A stretch of DNA of 64,000 nucleotides from Oscillospiraceae bacterium (GCA_009780235.1 WRAK01000013.1:1-64000), one strand, 5' to 3'; shown: positions 7,033-14,503, counted from the first letter of the stretch. Made by a program: numbers and translations. The notes: generated from the sequence alone by a model not told the origin.

Positions 7033-7073
7033 TTCTGCCGAGTTTTCGGCAGAACTCTTTTGCTTCGCAAAAG
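7033..7073 (+). other. Two hairpins upstream of the rhodanese-TtcA gene
   Basis: TTCTGCCGA/TCGGCAGAA (7033-7054) and CTTTTGC/GCAAAAG (7057-7073) stand side by side, with GCCGCC/GGCGGC (6966-6980) further up. They could end upstream transcription. The -35 of the next promoter overlaps the second hairpin. Confidence 0.4.
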
Positions 7074-7088
7074 AAGTTATGTTATACT
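7060..7088 (+). promoter_or_regulatory. Extended -10 promoter giving a leaderless mRNA
   Basis: TTGCTT (7060-7065), 17-nt spacer ending in TGT, TATACT (7083-7088). The gene's ATG begins 7 nt after the -10 and no Shine-Dalgarno is present, so transcription should start at or next to the start codon. Confidence 0.5.
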
Positions 7089-7094
7089 ACTCAC

Positions 7095-8189
7095 ATGGAA
7101 ATCACACTCACACAACTACAACAACTCCGACCGGAGGCCTACGTTCTGATCGACATACGCGACGAGGGCGCATACAGCAACGGCTTTATCCCCGGTGCGA
7201 TTTGCCGCCCCGTTCAGGCATTGAACGAATTGCCGCAGGACAAGCGGGTCATCCTATACTGTAAGAAAGGCCGCATCAGCGCAGATGCAGCGGAGGAGAT
7301 GCGCAGTCGGGGCTATGATGCGTGCAGTCTCGCCGGGGGATATGTGGCGTGGCTGATGGGGCGAATTGCGGAGGATCAGGCCTTGCAAATCGAGGCGAGC
7401 ATCCGCAAGAAATTCCACAAGCCCATTTTCAGCAAGTTCACCGAGGGGATTCGCACCTATCAGCTCGTGCAGGAGGGAGACAAAATCGCTGTCTGCATCT
7501 CCGGTGGGAAAGATTCTATGCTGATGGCCAAGCTGTTTCAGGAATTGCAGCGGCATCGAAAGTTTCCCTTTGAGTTGGTGTTTCTGGTGATGGACCCGGG
7601 TTACGCGCCGGAGAATCGGGCCTTGATTGAGCGCAACGGGGCATCTATGGGCATTCCGCTCACGATATTTGAGACGGATATTTTCGACAGCGTGTTCCAT
7701 TTGGAAAAAAATGCCTGTTACCTTTGCGCGAGGATGCGGCGGGGGCATTTGTATAGTAGGGCACGGGAGTTGGGGTGTAATAAAATCGCCTTGGGGCATC
7801 ATTATGACGATGTCATCGAGACCATCCTCATGGGGATGCTCTGGGGGGCGCAGATTCAGACGATGATGCCCAAGCTCCGCAGTACGAACTTTGCGGGCAT
7901 GGAGCTGATTCGTCCCATGTACTTGGTGCGGGAGGCGGATGTGAAGCATTTTCGGGACTATCACGATTTGCACTTCCTCCAGTGCGCCTGCCGATTCACC
8001 GATACGTGCAGCACAGACGGCAGCATGGTCTCAAAGCGGACGGAGACGAAGCAGCTCATCCGAGAGCTGAAGAGGGCGAATCCCAACGTGGAGCATACGA
8101 TCTTCCGTAGTGTGGAGAACGTGCATTTGGATGCGGTAGTGGCGTATAAGACGGGCGGGGCGGAGCGGCATTTTTTGGATAACTATTGA
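7095..8189 (+). CDS. Rhodanese / TtcA-like tRNA thiolation fusion protein
   Basis: An N-terminal rhodanese domain (about 1-95) with active-site loop YCKKGRISA is fused to an ATP-pyrophosphatase of the TtcA family (about 105-364): P-loop CISGGKDSM, the zinc/iron-sulfur type pair CYLCARMRRG, GHHYDDVIET, and the later cysteines of QCACRFTDTC. TtcA proteins put sulfur on C32 of tRNA; the fused rhodanese would supply persulfide sulfur on the same chain. The precise tRNA target is inferred. The leader has no ribosome binding site and the promoter lies almost on the ATG, so the mRNA is probably leaderless. Confidence 0.82.
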   Translation: MEITLTQLQQLRPEAYVLIDIRDEGAYSNGFIPGAICRPVQALNELPQDKRVILYCKKGRISADAAEEMRSRGYDACSLAGGYVAWLMGRIAEDQALQIEASIRKKFHKPIFSKFTEGIRTYQLVQEGDKIAVCISGGKDSMLMAKLFQELQRHRKFPFELVFLVMDPGYAPENRALIERNGASMGIPLTIFETDIFDSVFHLEKNACYLCARMRRGHLYSRARELGCNKIALGHHYDDVIETILMGMLWGAQIQTMMPKLRSTNFAGMELIRPMYLVREADVKHFRDYHDLHFLQCACRFTDTCSTDGSMVSKRTETKQLIRELKRANPNVEHTIFRSVENVHLDAVVAYKTGGAERHFLDNY

Positions 8190-8330
8190 TAAACGAAAGT
8201 CCACGGTTCATCGACTATAAAAAATCAGACGCGTGACATTTTTCTAACTTTTCCCACACATCCTCCCATGAAAAACGTCCATACTAATCTTGCGTTGTTA
8301 TAGAGCGCACCAATTGGGAGGATAAAACGA

Positions 8331-8717
8331 ATGAAGAGAACCATTTTGTTTGCCCTGCTTGCCGTTATGTTTTTGGCCATGGTCACCGGCTGCCGCGCGT
8401 ACCGTAGAAATACGGTCACGGCACCGACCCATGAGATTACAAACACACACGGCAGAACAAACAGGAGCTTTCACCACCGCAACGACGGCCACGTGGGCAC
8501 CCACACGAACCGAAGCCACTTGGCTCGGGACGGGCACCACGCACGGACGCACGTCCGCAACCATCGGCATGACGGTTTGGTGACGGATACCGATGGTATC
8601 ATCGGCAACGGCACCCACGCCGACCGCCCATCGGTCGGCTCTGTCTACGGCAGCAGCCGGAACCTTGACGGCGGCCGGATGGCCACCGGGACTACGCCCG
8701 GGACAATGGCTCGATAG
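8331..8717 (+). CDS. His-rich lipoprotein of unknown function
   Basis: Signal MKRTILFALLAVMFLAMVTGC with lipobox VTGC and a good GGGAGG Shine-Dalgarno 8-9 nt upstream. The mature part is low-complexity and unusually rich in His, Thr, Asn and Arg (for example HHRNDGHVGTHTNRSH and GHHARTHVRNHRHDG), with about a dozen His in 50 residues. This suggests metal or polyanion binding but no fold. The opening RAYRRNTVTAPT recalls YhcN/YlaJ-type sporulation lipoproteins, and a frameshift in the repetitive part cannot be excluded. Confidence 0.6.
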   Translation: MKRTILFALLAVMFLAMVTGCRAYRRNTVTAPTHEITNTHGRTNRSFHHRNDGHVGTHTNRSHLARDGHHARTHVRNHRHDGLVTDTDGIIGNGTHADRPSVGSVYGSSRNLDGGRMATGTTPGTMAR

Positions 8718-8732
8718 CCAAAATGCCAACTA

Positions 8733-8790
8733 TGCACCCCTTGCGCCCCAACACAATGCAGATTGTGGCGGATGCGGGGGTGCATTTATT
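8733..8790 (+). terminator. Likely terminator after the His-rich lipoprotein
   Basis: TGCACCCC (8733-8740) pairs with GGGGTGCA (8777-8784), followed by TTTATTTT. Confidence 0.5.
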
Positions 8791-8819
8791 TTGACTTTTC
8801 GGAGGAAACGGGGTACACT
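8791..8819 (+). promoter_or_regulatory. Promoter of the YpsA-like gene
   Basis: TTGACT (8791-8796), 17-nt spacer, TACACT (8814-8819). Confidence 0.6.
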
Positions 8820-8891
8820 AAGACTACATTGGACGTTTTTGCAGGGGTGGCCGCACAAGGCCGTCTCTACCGAGGAATGGGGAGCAAACAT

Positions 8892-9395
8892 ATGACACCG
8901 ACACGCCATCAAAGTTGTTGTTTTACCGGATATCGGCCGGAGAAGTTGCCGTGGAGAAGCGACGAAGAAAACCCCGCCGCCACTTTGCTCAAGGAGAAGC
9001 TCTTTGATGTGGTGGAGGCCCTATATCGGTCGGGCATCACGCACTTCATCTCCGGCATGGCACGGGGTTCGGACTTTTATTTTTGTGAGGCGGTCTTGCA
9101 GCTCCGAGCGGAACACGAGGAAGTCACACTAGAGGCGGCGATTCCCTATGAAGAACAGGCGGCCCGCTGGCCGGAAGCGGAGCGGAACCGCTATTTTCGT
9201 CTCGTGAGCCAGTGCGATTTTGAGACGTTGGTGCAGACCGAGTACAGCGCGGACTGCATGAAAAAACGCAACTATTACATGGTAGACCATGCCGCTGTGC
9301 TCATCGCCGTCTACGACGGACGGTTCGGCGGGACGATGCAGACGGTGAACTACGCCAAGCGCAAGGGCTTGGAGATTGTGGAAGTGCAGCCGTAG
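8892..9395 (+). CDS. SLOG-family protein, YpsA/DUF1273-like
   Basis: 167-residue protein of the YpsA branch of the SLOG (nucleotide-derivative-binding Rossmann-like) superfamily. Features: CCFTGYRPEKLPW at the N terminus, GITHFISGMARGSDFYFCEAVLQL for the Gly-rich nucleotide-binding turn, AAIPYEEQAARW, and MVDHAAVLIAVYDG with GGTMQTVNYAKRKG. B. subtilis YpsA is reported to affect cell division; the ligand is not settled. The start at 8892 has GGGGAG 7 nt before it and lies after the promoter at 8791; the longer upstream frame would start before the promoter. Confidence 0.82.
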   Translation: MTPTRHQSCCFTGYRPEKLPWRSDEENPAATLLKEKLFDVVEALYRSGITHFISGMARGSDFYFCEAVLQLRAEHEEVTLEAAIPYEEQAARWPEAERNRYFRLVSQCDFETLVQTEYSADCMKKRNYYMVDHAAVLIAVYDGRFGGTMQTVNYAKRKGLEIVEVQP

Positions 9396-9456
9396 CTCCC
9401 CCGGCCACTTCGTGACAGCCCCCCTCGTAAACGAGAGGGGCTAAAGCCAAGGGCAA

Positions 9457-10023
9457 CTATTTGGGTCGTACTTTGACGCGGGTTGGCTTGACTGCCGCGG
9501 GCGGCATGGCGAGCGTGGGTTTTGCTTGCGGAGGCGGTGTTGGTGTCGGCGCGGGCGCGGGGTTCGGATCCGGGGCAGGTTCCGGATCTGCTTCGGGTTC
9601 CGGGATTTCTTCAATTGTTTCCGCCGAGATTTCTTCAACGTCTGCTTCCGGGGCGGGTTCCGGTTGAGCTTGAGCCTCCTCTGTCGGAGGTTCTTCTGCC
9701 GCCGCGGGCTTGTCCTCTGTGAGTTCCTCTGCCGGGGCGGGCTCTGCGGCCAGGGCGGCGAGGAGTTCGGGGTCGTCGAGCGGGTTGAATGCGGGTTCGG
9801 TATCCGGGGTCTCGGCGGGGGTCGGCTGACCGTCCCATGCCGTGCCTCTTTGGAGGTTTTGGATTAAGTTTTCCAACTCGACGCAACGCTGACGCAGGGT
9901 TTCGTTGTCGCCCTGGTTTTGATCCAGCTCTTCGTAGATGGTTTTGATGTATGACAGGACATCTTTGCGGTTGAAGCCGCCGAAAAGGTTTCTGCGGAAT
10001 CTGCCCGGTTCTCTTGTGGCCAT
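9457..10023 (-). CDS. DivIVA-like N-terminus with Pro/Glu/Ala-rich tail
   Basis: Residues 1-60 contain FGGFNRKDVLSYIKTIYEELD and a short coiled coil (ETLRQRCVELENLIQNL), the signature of DivIVA/GpsB-like cell-division and morphogenesis proteins. Residues 70-188 are a low-complexity tail of Pro, Glu and Ala ending in PTPPPQAKPTLAMPP and a basic tip (KPTRVKVRPK). A role at the membrane or division site is inferred from the head domain only. The ATG at 10023 has GGAAGGGGAA upstream. A GC-rich hairpin (AGCCCC/GGGGCT near 9416-9441) lies just downstream, without a T run. Confidence 0.65.
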   Translation of the reverse strand: MATREPGRFRRNLFGGFNRKDVLSYIKTIYEELDQNQGDNETLRQRCVELENLIQNLQRGTAWDGQPTPAETPDTEPAFNPLDDPELLAALAAEPAPAEELTEDKPAAAEEPPTEEAQAQPEPAPEADVEEISAETIEEIPEPEADPEPAPDPNPAPAPTPTPPPQAKPTLAMPPAAVKPTRVKVRPK

Positions 10024-10133
10024 GGTAATGTTCCCCTTCCGTGTTTGGTCTGTGACAGTATTCTACCACAAGTCTGATTTTATCGCAATACGCATCATCA
10101 TACCATCATTTTCCATCATTTTATAATTGGCTC

Positions 10134-10162
10134 TTTACAAGGCCGCTCATCTCTGGTATAAT
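10134..10162 (+). promoter_or_regulatory. Promoter of the tRNA-Arg transcript
   Basis: TTTACA (10134-10139), 17-nt spacer, TATAAT (10157-10162). About 120 nt of leader precede the tRNA, with possible hairpins GTTTTCC/GGAAAAC and AACGC/GCGTT. Confidence 0.65.
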
Positions 10163-10285
10163 TTCCCGCAGGCGGTTATTGCAAGGGCATTTTAAATCGT
10201 TTTCCTCCCGGCCTTTGGCGGAATCGGAAAACATGATGATTATGCCGAGAACGCTTTGCGTTTATGACATAACGCGCAAGGATAT

Positions 10286-10362
10286 GCGCCCGTAGCTCAG
10301 CTGGATAGAGTGCTAGACTCCGACTCTAGAGGTCGTGCGTTCGAATCGCGCCGGGCGTACCA
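10286..10362 (+). tRNA. tRNA-Arg (anticodon CCG)
   Basis: 77-nt cloverleaf with encoded CCA. Acceptor GCGCCCG pairs with CGGGCGT (first pair G-U); D-arm AGCTCAGCTGGATAGAGT; anticodon stem CTAGA/TCTAG around loop CTCCGAC, giving CCG, which reads CGG; T-arm GTGCG-TTCGAAT-CGCGC. Confidence 0.95.
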
Positions 10363-10368
10363 TGCAGG

Positions 10369-10399
10369 AATCCGAACCCTTTTTGGGGTTCGGATTTTT
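10369..10399 (+). terminator. Terminator of the tRNA transcript
   Basis: AATCCGAACCC / GGGTTCGGATT stem followed by a T run, 7 nt after the tRNA. Confidence 0.9.
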
Positions 10400-10465
10400 G
10401 TGTTTTTGGGGGATGGTGGGAGGCGGGTTTATATGGTACAATGTGAGGTGCAAGGAGGTGCGGTC

Positions 10466-11143
10466 ATGGGACGGTTCATTACATTTAAAACGAAAGATGA
10501 GTGGATTCCCGGAGAGGAAAACACAATCTATGCACAGGCCTATATGCAGATGCTGGTACTAATGCCCGTTACGGTTGGGATTAAATTGCTTTTCGGACTG
10601 GACTCTATTGTCTACTATCTGCCGGAGGTTTTAGCCGCAGGCGGTTCGCTTTTATATTTGTTTGTACGGTATGCGACCAAGGGCATCCTATTTAAGCGAA
10701 ATACGGACGAATATACTGCGGAAATCAAAGTGCGGGCAAAGGTGGCGTGCTTGGAGTATTGTTTGCTCATCTATAGTTTTGATGTGGTTTTTCGGAGGTC
10801 ACTTTGGCACACGCATGTTCTTGCATACGGTTTACCTGTTTTCATTTGGGCGATTCCGATAATAATTGCCTCTGTCCGCCTGACGCGAAAAGGGTTGCCG
10901 AAAAGGGGAAACAATAAGAAGAAAGGCGTGCGCCGACTCTGGCTTCATACACTAATAAGTTCCCTGCTCTTTGGTGCGCTTGTGCTTTGGTTTGAGTGGG
11001 ATGCTGAGAACATATGGAGACCTGTGTTGCTCGCGTTTTTTATAATGTATTTCATAAGTGTGAGTGTGTACTTTTATGAAAAACGCCGCATGATAAAAGA
11101 TGAGAGAATCGCCGCAAAACACCTCTCGGCTTGCGAACCATAA
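10466..11143 (+). CDS. Multi-pass membrane protein, DUF6773-like
   Basis: 225 residues with about five hydrophobic segments (MLVLMPVTVGIKLLFGL; EVLAAGGSLLYLFVRYA; VLAYGLPVFIWAIPIIIASV; LHTLISSLLFGALVLWF; LLAFFIMYFISVSVYFY) and basic loops. The opening TKDEWIPGEENTIYAQAYMQM resembles clostridial DUF6773 proteins, recalled without a search. The ATG at 10466 has a textbook AAGGAGGTG 6 nt upstream; the longer frame runs back into the tRNA and is wrong. An extended -10 (TGGTACAAT) sits just before. Function unknown. Confidence 0.7.
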   Translation: MGRFITFKTKDEWIPGEENTIYAQAYMQMLVLMPVTVGIKLLFGLDSIVYYLPEVLAAGGSLLYLFVRYATKGILFKRNTDEYTAEIKVRAKVACLEYCLLIYSFDVVFRRSLWHTHVLAYGLPVFIWAIPIIIASVRLTRKGLPKRGNNKKKGVRRLWLHTLISSLLFGALVLWFEWDAENIWRPVLLAFFIMYFISVSVYFYEKRRMIKDERIAAKHLSACEP

Positions 11144-11160
11144 GCCATCCATGCTATACT
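11131..11160 (+). promoter_or_regulatory. Promoter of the DUF1858 gene
   Basis: TTGCGA (11131-11136), 18-nt spacer, TATACT (11155-11160) with TG one base upstream. Confidence 0.45.
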
Positions 11161-11193
11161 ATCCCCAAACCATAAAACAGGAGGAACCGCCAC

Positions 11194-11388
11194 ATGACAA
11201 CAATCACCAAAGACACCATTATCGCCGACCTGCTCACCATTGTACCCGGTGCGGTGCCGATTTTGCAGAGTTTGGGGATGCACTGCTTGGGTTGCCCCAG
11301 CGCAAAGAGTGAGACGCTGGGCGAGGCTTGCGCGTCTCACGGCGCGGATGCGGATGCCGTATTGGCGCAGATTAATGCACTAGTATAA
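11194..11388 (+). CDS. DUF1858 small redox protein
   Basis: 64 residues matching the DUF1858 / hybrid-cluster-associated redox disulfide family: ITKDTIIADLLTIVPGAVPILQSLGMHC with the closing pair CLGC (residues 29-32), then ETLGEACASHGADADAVLAQI. The Cys pair could cycle between thiol and disulfide or bind metal. AGGAGG lies 8 nt before the ATG. It is probably transcribed alone, between an extended -10 promoter and a terminator. Confidence 0.85.
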   Translation: MTTITKDTIIADLLTIVPGAVPILQSLGMHCLGCPSAKSETLGEACASHGADADAVLAQINALV

Positions 11389-11394
11389 GAACCA

Positions 11395-11425
11395 ACGGGG
11401 GCGGCATTTTGCCGCCCGTTTTTTC
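11395..11425 (+). terminator. Rho-independent terminator
   Basis: ACGGGGGCGGC / GCCGCCCGT hairpin and TTTTTT. Confidence 0.85.
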
Positions 11426-11438
11426 TAGGAGGGCATCT

Positions 11439-12161
11439 ATGCAGCTATCACCACGCCTTGCGGCGGTTGCCCGTCTGATTCTACCCGGCAGTCGGGTGGC
11501 GGATGTGGGGACAGACCACGGACATCTCCCCGTGTGGCTTATCACAGAGGGGGGCTGCCCTTTTGTGGTGGCGACCGATGTCGCACCCGGCCCTTTGGAT
11601 GCGGCACGGCGTAGTGCGGCTCGGGCGGGGGGATTATCGGGGGTGGAGTTTCGCTTGGCCGATGGATTGGGTGCCGTCTCGCCGGACGAGGTGGACACGG
11701 TGGTCATCGCCGGGATGGGCGGGGAGACGACACTCGGGATTATCGAGCGTGCGCCGTGGCTGAAGTTGGGGGCGCATCGGATGATATTACAGCCGCAGTC
11801 GAAAGTGCCGGAGTTGTTGGACGGCCTTGCCGCCGCCGGGTATCGGGTAGACGACCAGCATTTGGCGGCCGAGACGGGGCGGATGTATACGATGTTTGAG
11901 GTGACCGCCGGGGTGGTGGAGCCGCCTGTGGGCGGATTGCGTTATGTAAACCGTGCGCTGTTGGAGAGGGGTGACCCCTTGTTGGGGGCGTATTTGGATA
12001 TGCTTACGGCGCGATTGGGTCGGATGCTACGGGGCTTGGAGCAGGCCGGGACGGAGCCGGAGCGGCGGGCGGAATTGGCCCGTGCGATTGCGGATTTTGA
12101 GCGGTGGCAAAAAATTCCCCTCCTTGGAGGGGTGCCCGAAGGGCGGGGTGGTCGCCCTTGA
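11439..12161 (+). CDS. trmK: tRNA (adenine22-N1)-methyltransferase
   Basis: SAM-dependent enzyme that methylates A22 of tRNA (TrmK/YqfN). The Rossmann core shows VADVGTDHGHLPVWL (SAM motif I), VATDVAPGPLDAARRSA, VEFRLADGLGAV, TVVIAGMGGETTLGI (typical G-M-GG), and LILQPQ-like MILQPQSKVPELL. TAGGAGGG lies 5 nt before the ATG at 11439. The next gene is nif3, the same pair as yqfN-yqfO in Bacillus. The last ~15 codons (LLGGVPEGRGGRP) and the stop are encoded by an inserted repeat with inverted ends at 12114-12220, so the natural C terminus has been replaced. Confidence 0.9.
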   Translation: MQLSPRLAAVARLILPGSRVADVGTDHGHLPVWLITEGGCPFVVATDVAPGPLDAARRSAARAGGLSGVEFRLADGLGAVSPDEVDTVVIAGMGGETTLGIIERAPWLKLGAHRMILQPQSKVPELLDGLAAAGYRVDDQHLAAETGRMYTMFEVTAGVVEPPVGGLRYVNRALLERGDPLLGAYLDMLTARLGRMLRGLEQAGTEPERRAELARAIADFERWQKIPLLGGVPEGRGGRP

Positions 12162-12220
12162 CCTTTGCGCCCGAAACCACCCCGTCAGGCTTCGCCTGCC
12201 ACCCCTCCAAAGAGGGGAAT
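12114..12220. repeat. Family C element with terminal inverted repeats
   Basis: 107 bp bounded by ATTCCCCTCCTTGGAGGGGTG and its near-complement CACCCCTCCAAAGAGGGGAAT. The middle contains CACCCCGTCAGGCTTCGCCTGCC, close to part of the family B elements. A second, cut-off copy starts at 63953. It overlaps the 3' end of trmK. Confidence 0.75.
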
Positions 12221-12232
12221 GAGGGCATAAAA

Positions 12233-12264
12233 ACACGGCGCGATGAGGACATCGCGCCCTACAA
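12233..12264. repeat. GGCGCGATGAGGACATCGCGCC repeat
   Basis: A palindromic unit followed by CTACAA, just before nif3. Two further copies lie at about 14394-14467. Confidence 0.6.
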
Positions 12265-12294
12265 AGGGATGTATTAAGAAGGAGAGGTCAACAC

Positions 12295-13107
12295 ATGACA
12301 ACAGTAACAGACATATTCACCCACCTAAATACCATCGCGCCTGTGGCGATGAAGATGGATTTTGACAATGTGGGACATCTTGTGGGTCGGGGTGATGCGG
12401 AAGTCCGACGGGTGTTGGTTGCGTTGGATATCACGGACGCGGTGATTGATGAGGCAATCGAGTTGGGGGCGCAGCTTATCGTGTCCCATCATCCGATTAT
12501 CCTGAATCCCTTGCGGCAGGTGACGGACGCCGACCTCACGGGGCGGCAGATTTTGAAGCTGGTGCGGCATGACATTGCGGCGATTTGTATGCACACGAAT
12601 CTCGATGCGGCTGAGGGCGGTATCAATGACGTGCTGGCGGAACGCTTGGGTCTGTGTGATACGGAGATTCTCTGGCAGCTCGGCGAGTTGGACGGCGTGC
12701 CGTATGGGCTGGGGCGGATTGGCACTTTGTCTGCGCCTGCGGATATGGCGGTGTTCTTGCCGCGGGTGCAGGCGGCGGTGGGGAGCGCGGGATTGCGCTA
12801 CCATGATGCGGGTCGGCCTGTGTATAAGGTGGCGTCCATGGGCGGCAGCGGGGGTGATTTGGTGTCTGCGGCGATGGCGGCGGGGTGCGATACCTATGTG
12901 ATTGGTGAGGCGAAATATCATGCTTTCTTGGAGGCGCGTGAGCTAGGGATTAACCTGATTGAAGCGGACCATTACTGCACGGAGGATGTGATTTCGGTTC
13001 CGTTGAGAGACACAATCCGTGCGGCGTTCCCGGAGGTGGCGGTGACGGTTTCGGCGCGGCATGATCAGGTGGTACGGTTTTATGAGGCGGGTGGCGTGAA
13101 TGGCTGA
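12295..13107 (+). CDS. Nif3-like dinuclear metal-centre protein
   Basis: 270-residue NIF3/YqfO-family protein, which forms toroidal hexamers with a two-metal site. Markers: MKMDFDNVGHLVG near the N terminus, VLVALDITDAVIDEAIE, LIVSHHPIIL (metal-binding His pair), AICMHTNLDAAEGGINDVLAE, then KVASMGGSGGDLV and EAKYHAFLEA with ADHYCTE. It was once called GTP cyclohydrolase 1 type 2; its physiological role remains unclear. AAGGAGAGG lies about 9 nt before the ATG. It follows trmK, an arrangement conserved in Firmicutes, and its stop overlaps the next start. Confidence 0.9.
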   Translation: MTTVTDIFTHLNTIAPVAMKMDFDNVGHLVGRGDAEVRRVLVALDITDAVIDEAIELGAQLIVSHHPIILNPLRQVTDADLTGRQILKLVRHDIAAICMHTNLDAAEGGINDVLAERLGLCDTEILWQLGELDGVPYGLGRIGTLSAPADMAVFLPRVQAAVGSAGLRYHDAGRPVYKVASMGGSGGDLVSAAMAAGCDTYVIGEAKYHAFLEARELGINLIEADHYCTEDVISVPLRDTIRAAFPEVAVTVSARHDQVVRFYEAGGVNG

Positions 13108-13354
13108 GTTGACTTCATTGCGGAATATCGGTAAAGAGTTGGAGCGGAAACTCAAGGCCGTTGAGATTACGACAGCGGAAGAATTGAAGGCGGTCGGGAG
13201 CAAAGAGGCCTTTGTCCGGCTGAAATTGCGCGACCCGCAGGTGTGTCTCGTTCACCTCTATGCGCTTGAAGGTGCGGTGACGGACAGGGAATACAATCAG
13301 TTGCCGGAAGATGTGAAGCGGGAGTTGAAGGTGGTTAGTGACGGGTTGAAGTGA
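13100..13354 (+). CDS. TfoX C-terminal-domain-like protein
   Basis: 84 residues: LTSLRNIGKELERKLKAVEITTAEELKAVGSKEAFVRLK fits the TfoX_C helix-hairpin-helix-like domain (PF04994), here without the N-terminal half found in competence regulator TfoX/Sxy. The start overlaps the end of nif3 by 8 nt, so translation is probably coupled. Such stand-alone domains are common in Clostridia and have no proven role. A helical DNA- or protein-binding function is the most that can be inferred. Confidence 0.8.
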   Translation: MAELTSLRNIGKELERKLKAVEITTAEELKAVGSKEAFVRLKLRDPQVCLVHLYALEGAVTDREYNQLPEDVKRELKVVSDGLK

Positions 13355-13365
13355 ATGTGCAACCA

Positions 13366-13443
13366 ACGATGCGGCCGGCCAAAGGCCGCCCCTACAGGTA
13401 ACCTTGGAAGAGCGGGGTGTAGGGGCGGTCTTTGGCCGTCCGC
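13366..13443. repeat. Family A repeats, head-to-head pair
   Basis: GCGGCCGGCCAAAGGCCGCCCCTACA (13366-13397 region) and its opposite-facing mate GTGTAGGGGCGGTCTTTGGCCGTCC (13419-13443). Confidence 0.75.
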
Positions 13444-13513
13444 CGAGAAAAGACAAGTTTTTACTTGAACTTTTGTGCGACCCTACAAAGATTCACTTTC
13501 TCCAATCCAATAC

Positions 13514-13548
13514 TTGACATTATATATATATATATATATATATATAAT
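13514..13548 (+). promoter_or_regulatory. Promoter containing a (TA)13 tract, possibly phase variable
   Basis: TTGACA (13514-13519) is followed by T and thirteen TA units (13521-13546) that run into a perfect TATAAT (13543-13548). The spacing between these hexamers is 23 nt; losing three TA units would give the ideal 17. A weaker TATATA at 13537-13542 already has 17. Slippage in the tract should therefore change promoter strength for the lipoprotein at 13600. Confidence 0.65.
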
Positions 13549-13599
13549 TGGAGTGTTTTTAAATTAGGGTAAATGCCCAAAAAATTGGAGGGAATAGAG

Positions 13600-14325
13600 A
13601 TGAAAAAGTTTTTGGTATTATTGTTGGCTCTGCTGCTGTTAGTTGTAGGTTTTGCGGGTTGTGGCGAGGGAGAAACACCGGAGCCGGAAGTGCCGGTGGA
13701 AACCGAAGCACCGGAAACGCCGAATGAACCGGAAGAAGAGGACGAGCCGGAAGAAGAGGATAATCCTCTGTTAACCGCAAGTAATGAGGAAGTTCAGCAA
13801 GCAGTTATTGATGCTTTAAATGCTGCTGATAAAACAATTTACAGAGAAGTTAGTGGTTTTGGTAGTGAGCAAGACTTTATTGCTGAATTATTAGATATAG
13901 ATTCTAGCATAATTTTCCCGGGATGGGGAAGCGATAGGCCAACTATAATTAGTATTACCGTACAGCGTTTGGATAGGCATGGAAATGATGTTCGACGAGG
14001 TGATACTTCAGAAGATACTTTTTCGCATTGGGACTTCATCTATGAAGTTAATGATGAAGGCGTTTTAAGGCTTTTTATGAGACATTACTTTGATATCGAG
14101 GCAGATATGTCCGGCGTTACAAGAGAAAACTTTGATGCTATTACAAATGGAATGTCCTTAGATGATGTTAGCGCATTATTAGGAAGCGAAGGAACCTTAG
14201 GCGTAACGTCAGGTAATCACGAAGTTAGAACATGGAGCCGAGAATTTGGCGGCGGAACTACTGTTATCATTTCAATTTATTTTGTTAATGATCAAGTTAC
14301 CTCAAAGGCCCAAGTCGGCTGGTAA
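13600..14325 (+). CDS. Lipoprotein with a DUF3862/SmpA-like domain
   Basis: Signal MKKFLVLLLALLLLVVGFAGC with lipobox FAGC, a Glu/Pro-rich linker (about 22-60), a middle region, and a C-terminal DUF3862-type domain: NFDAITNGMSLDDVSALLGSEG, then EVRTWSREFGGG, ending VNDQVTSKAQVGW. These SmpA/BLIP-like folds often bind proteins or the cell wall. The ATG at 13600 has TTGGAGGGA upstream and starts the signal peptide. The middle section is noticeably more AT-rich than its neighbours. Expression probably depends on the length of the TA tract in the promoter. Confidence 0.75.
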   Translation: MKKFLVLLLALLLLVVGFAGCGEGETPEPEVPVETEAPETPNEPEEEDEPEEEDNPLLTASNEEVQQAVIDALNAADKTIYREVSGFGSEQDFIAELLDIDSSIIFPGWGSDRPTIISITVQRLDRHGNDVRRGDTSEDTFSHWDFIYEVNDEGVLRLFMRHYFDIEADMSGVTRENFDAITNGMSLDDVSALLGSEGTLGVTSGNHEVRTWSREFGGGTTVIISIYFVNDQVTSKAQVGW

Positions 14326-14344
14326 TTTGCGATAGACAGTACGT

Positions 14345-14384
14345 AAGACCGGAACAATGAAATCTCATTGTTCCGGTCTTTTTT
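14345..14384 (+). terminator. Rho-independent terminator
   Basis: AAGACCGGAACAATGA / TCATTGTTCCGGTCTT, 16-bp stem, then T run. Confidence 0.92.
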
Positions 14385-14393
14385 GTAATGTAA

Positions 14394-14503
14394 GGCGCGA
14401 TGTCCTCATCGCGCCGTGTGTGATTGTGCCGCGTGATACACGGCGTGATGAGGACATCACGCCCTACAAGGGAAAATCGTAGGGGCGGCCATTGGCCGTC
14501 CGT
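14394..14503. repeat. Cluster of palindromic repeats before spoIVA
   Basis: Two GGCGYGATG-type units (about 14394-14416 and 14440-14467) and one family A unit, GTAGGGGCGGCCATTGGCC (14479-14503), fill the gap between the terminator and spoIVA. Confidence 0.7.

Noticed and set aside
10310..10465. Start of the membrane protein inside tRNA-Arg
   Set aside because: The frame runs through the tRNA and its terminator; AAGGAGGTG marks the ATG at 10466.
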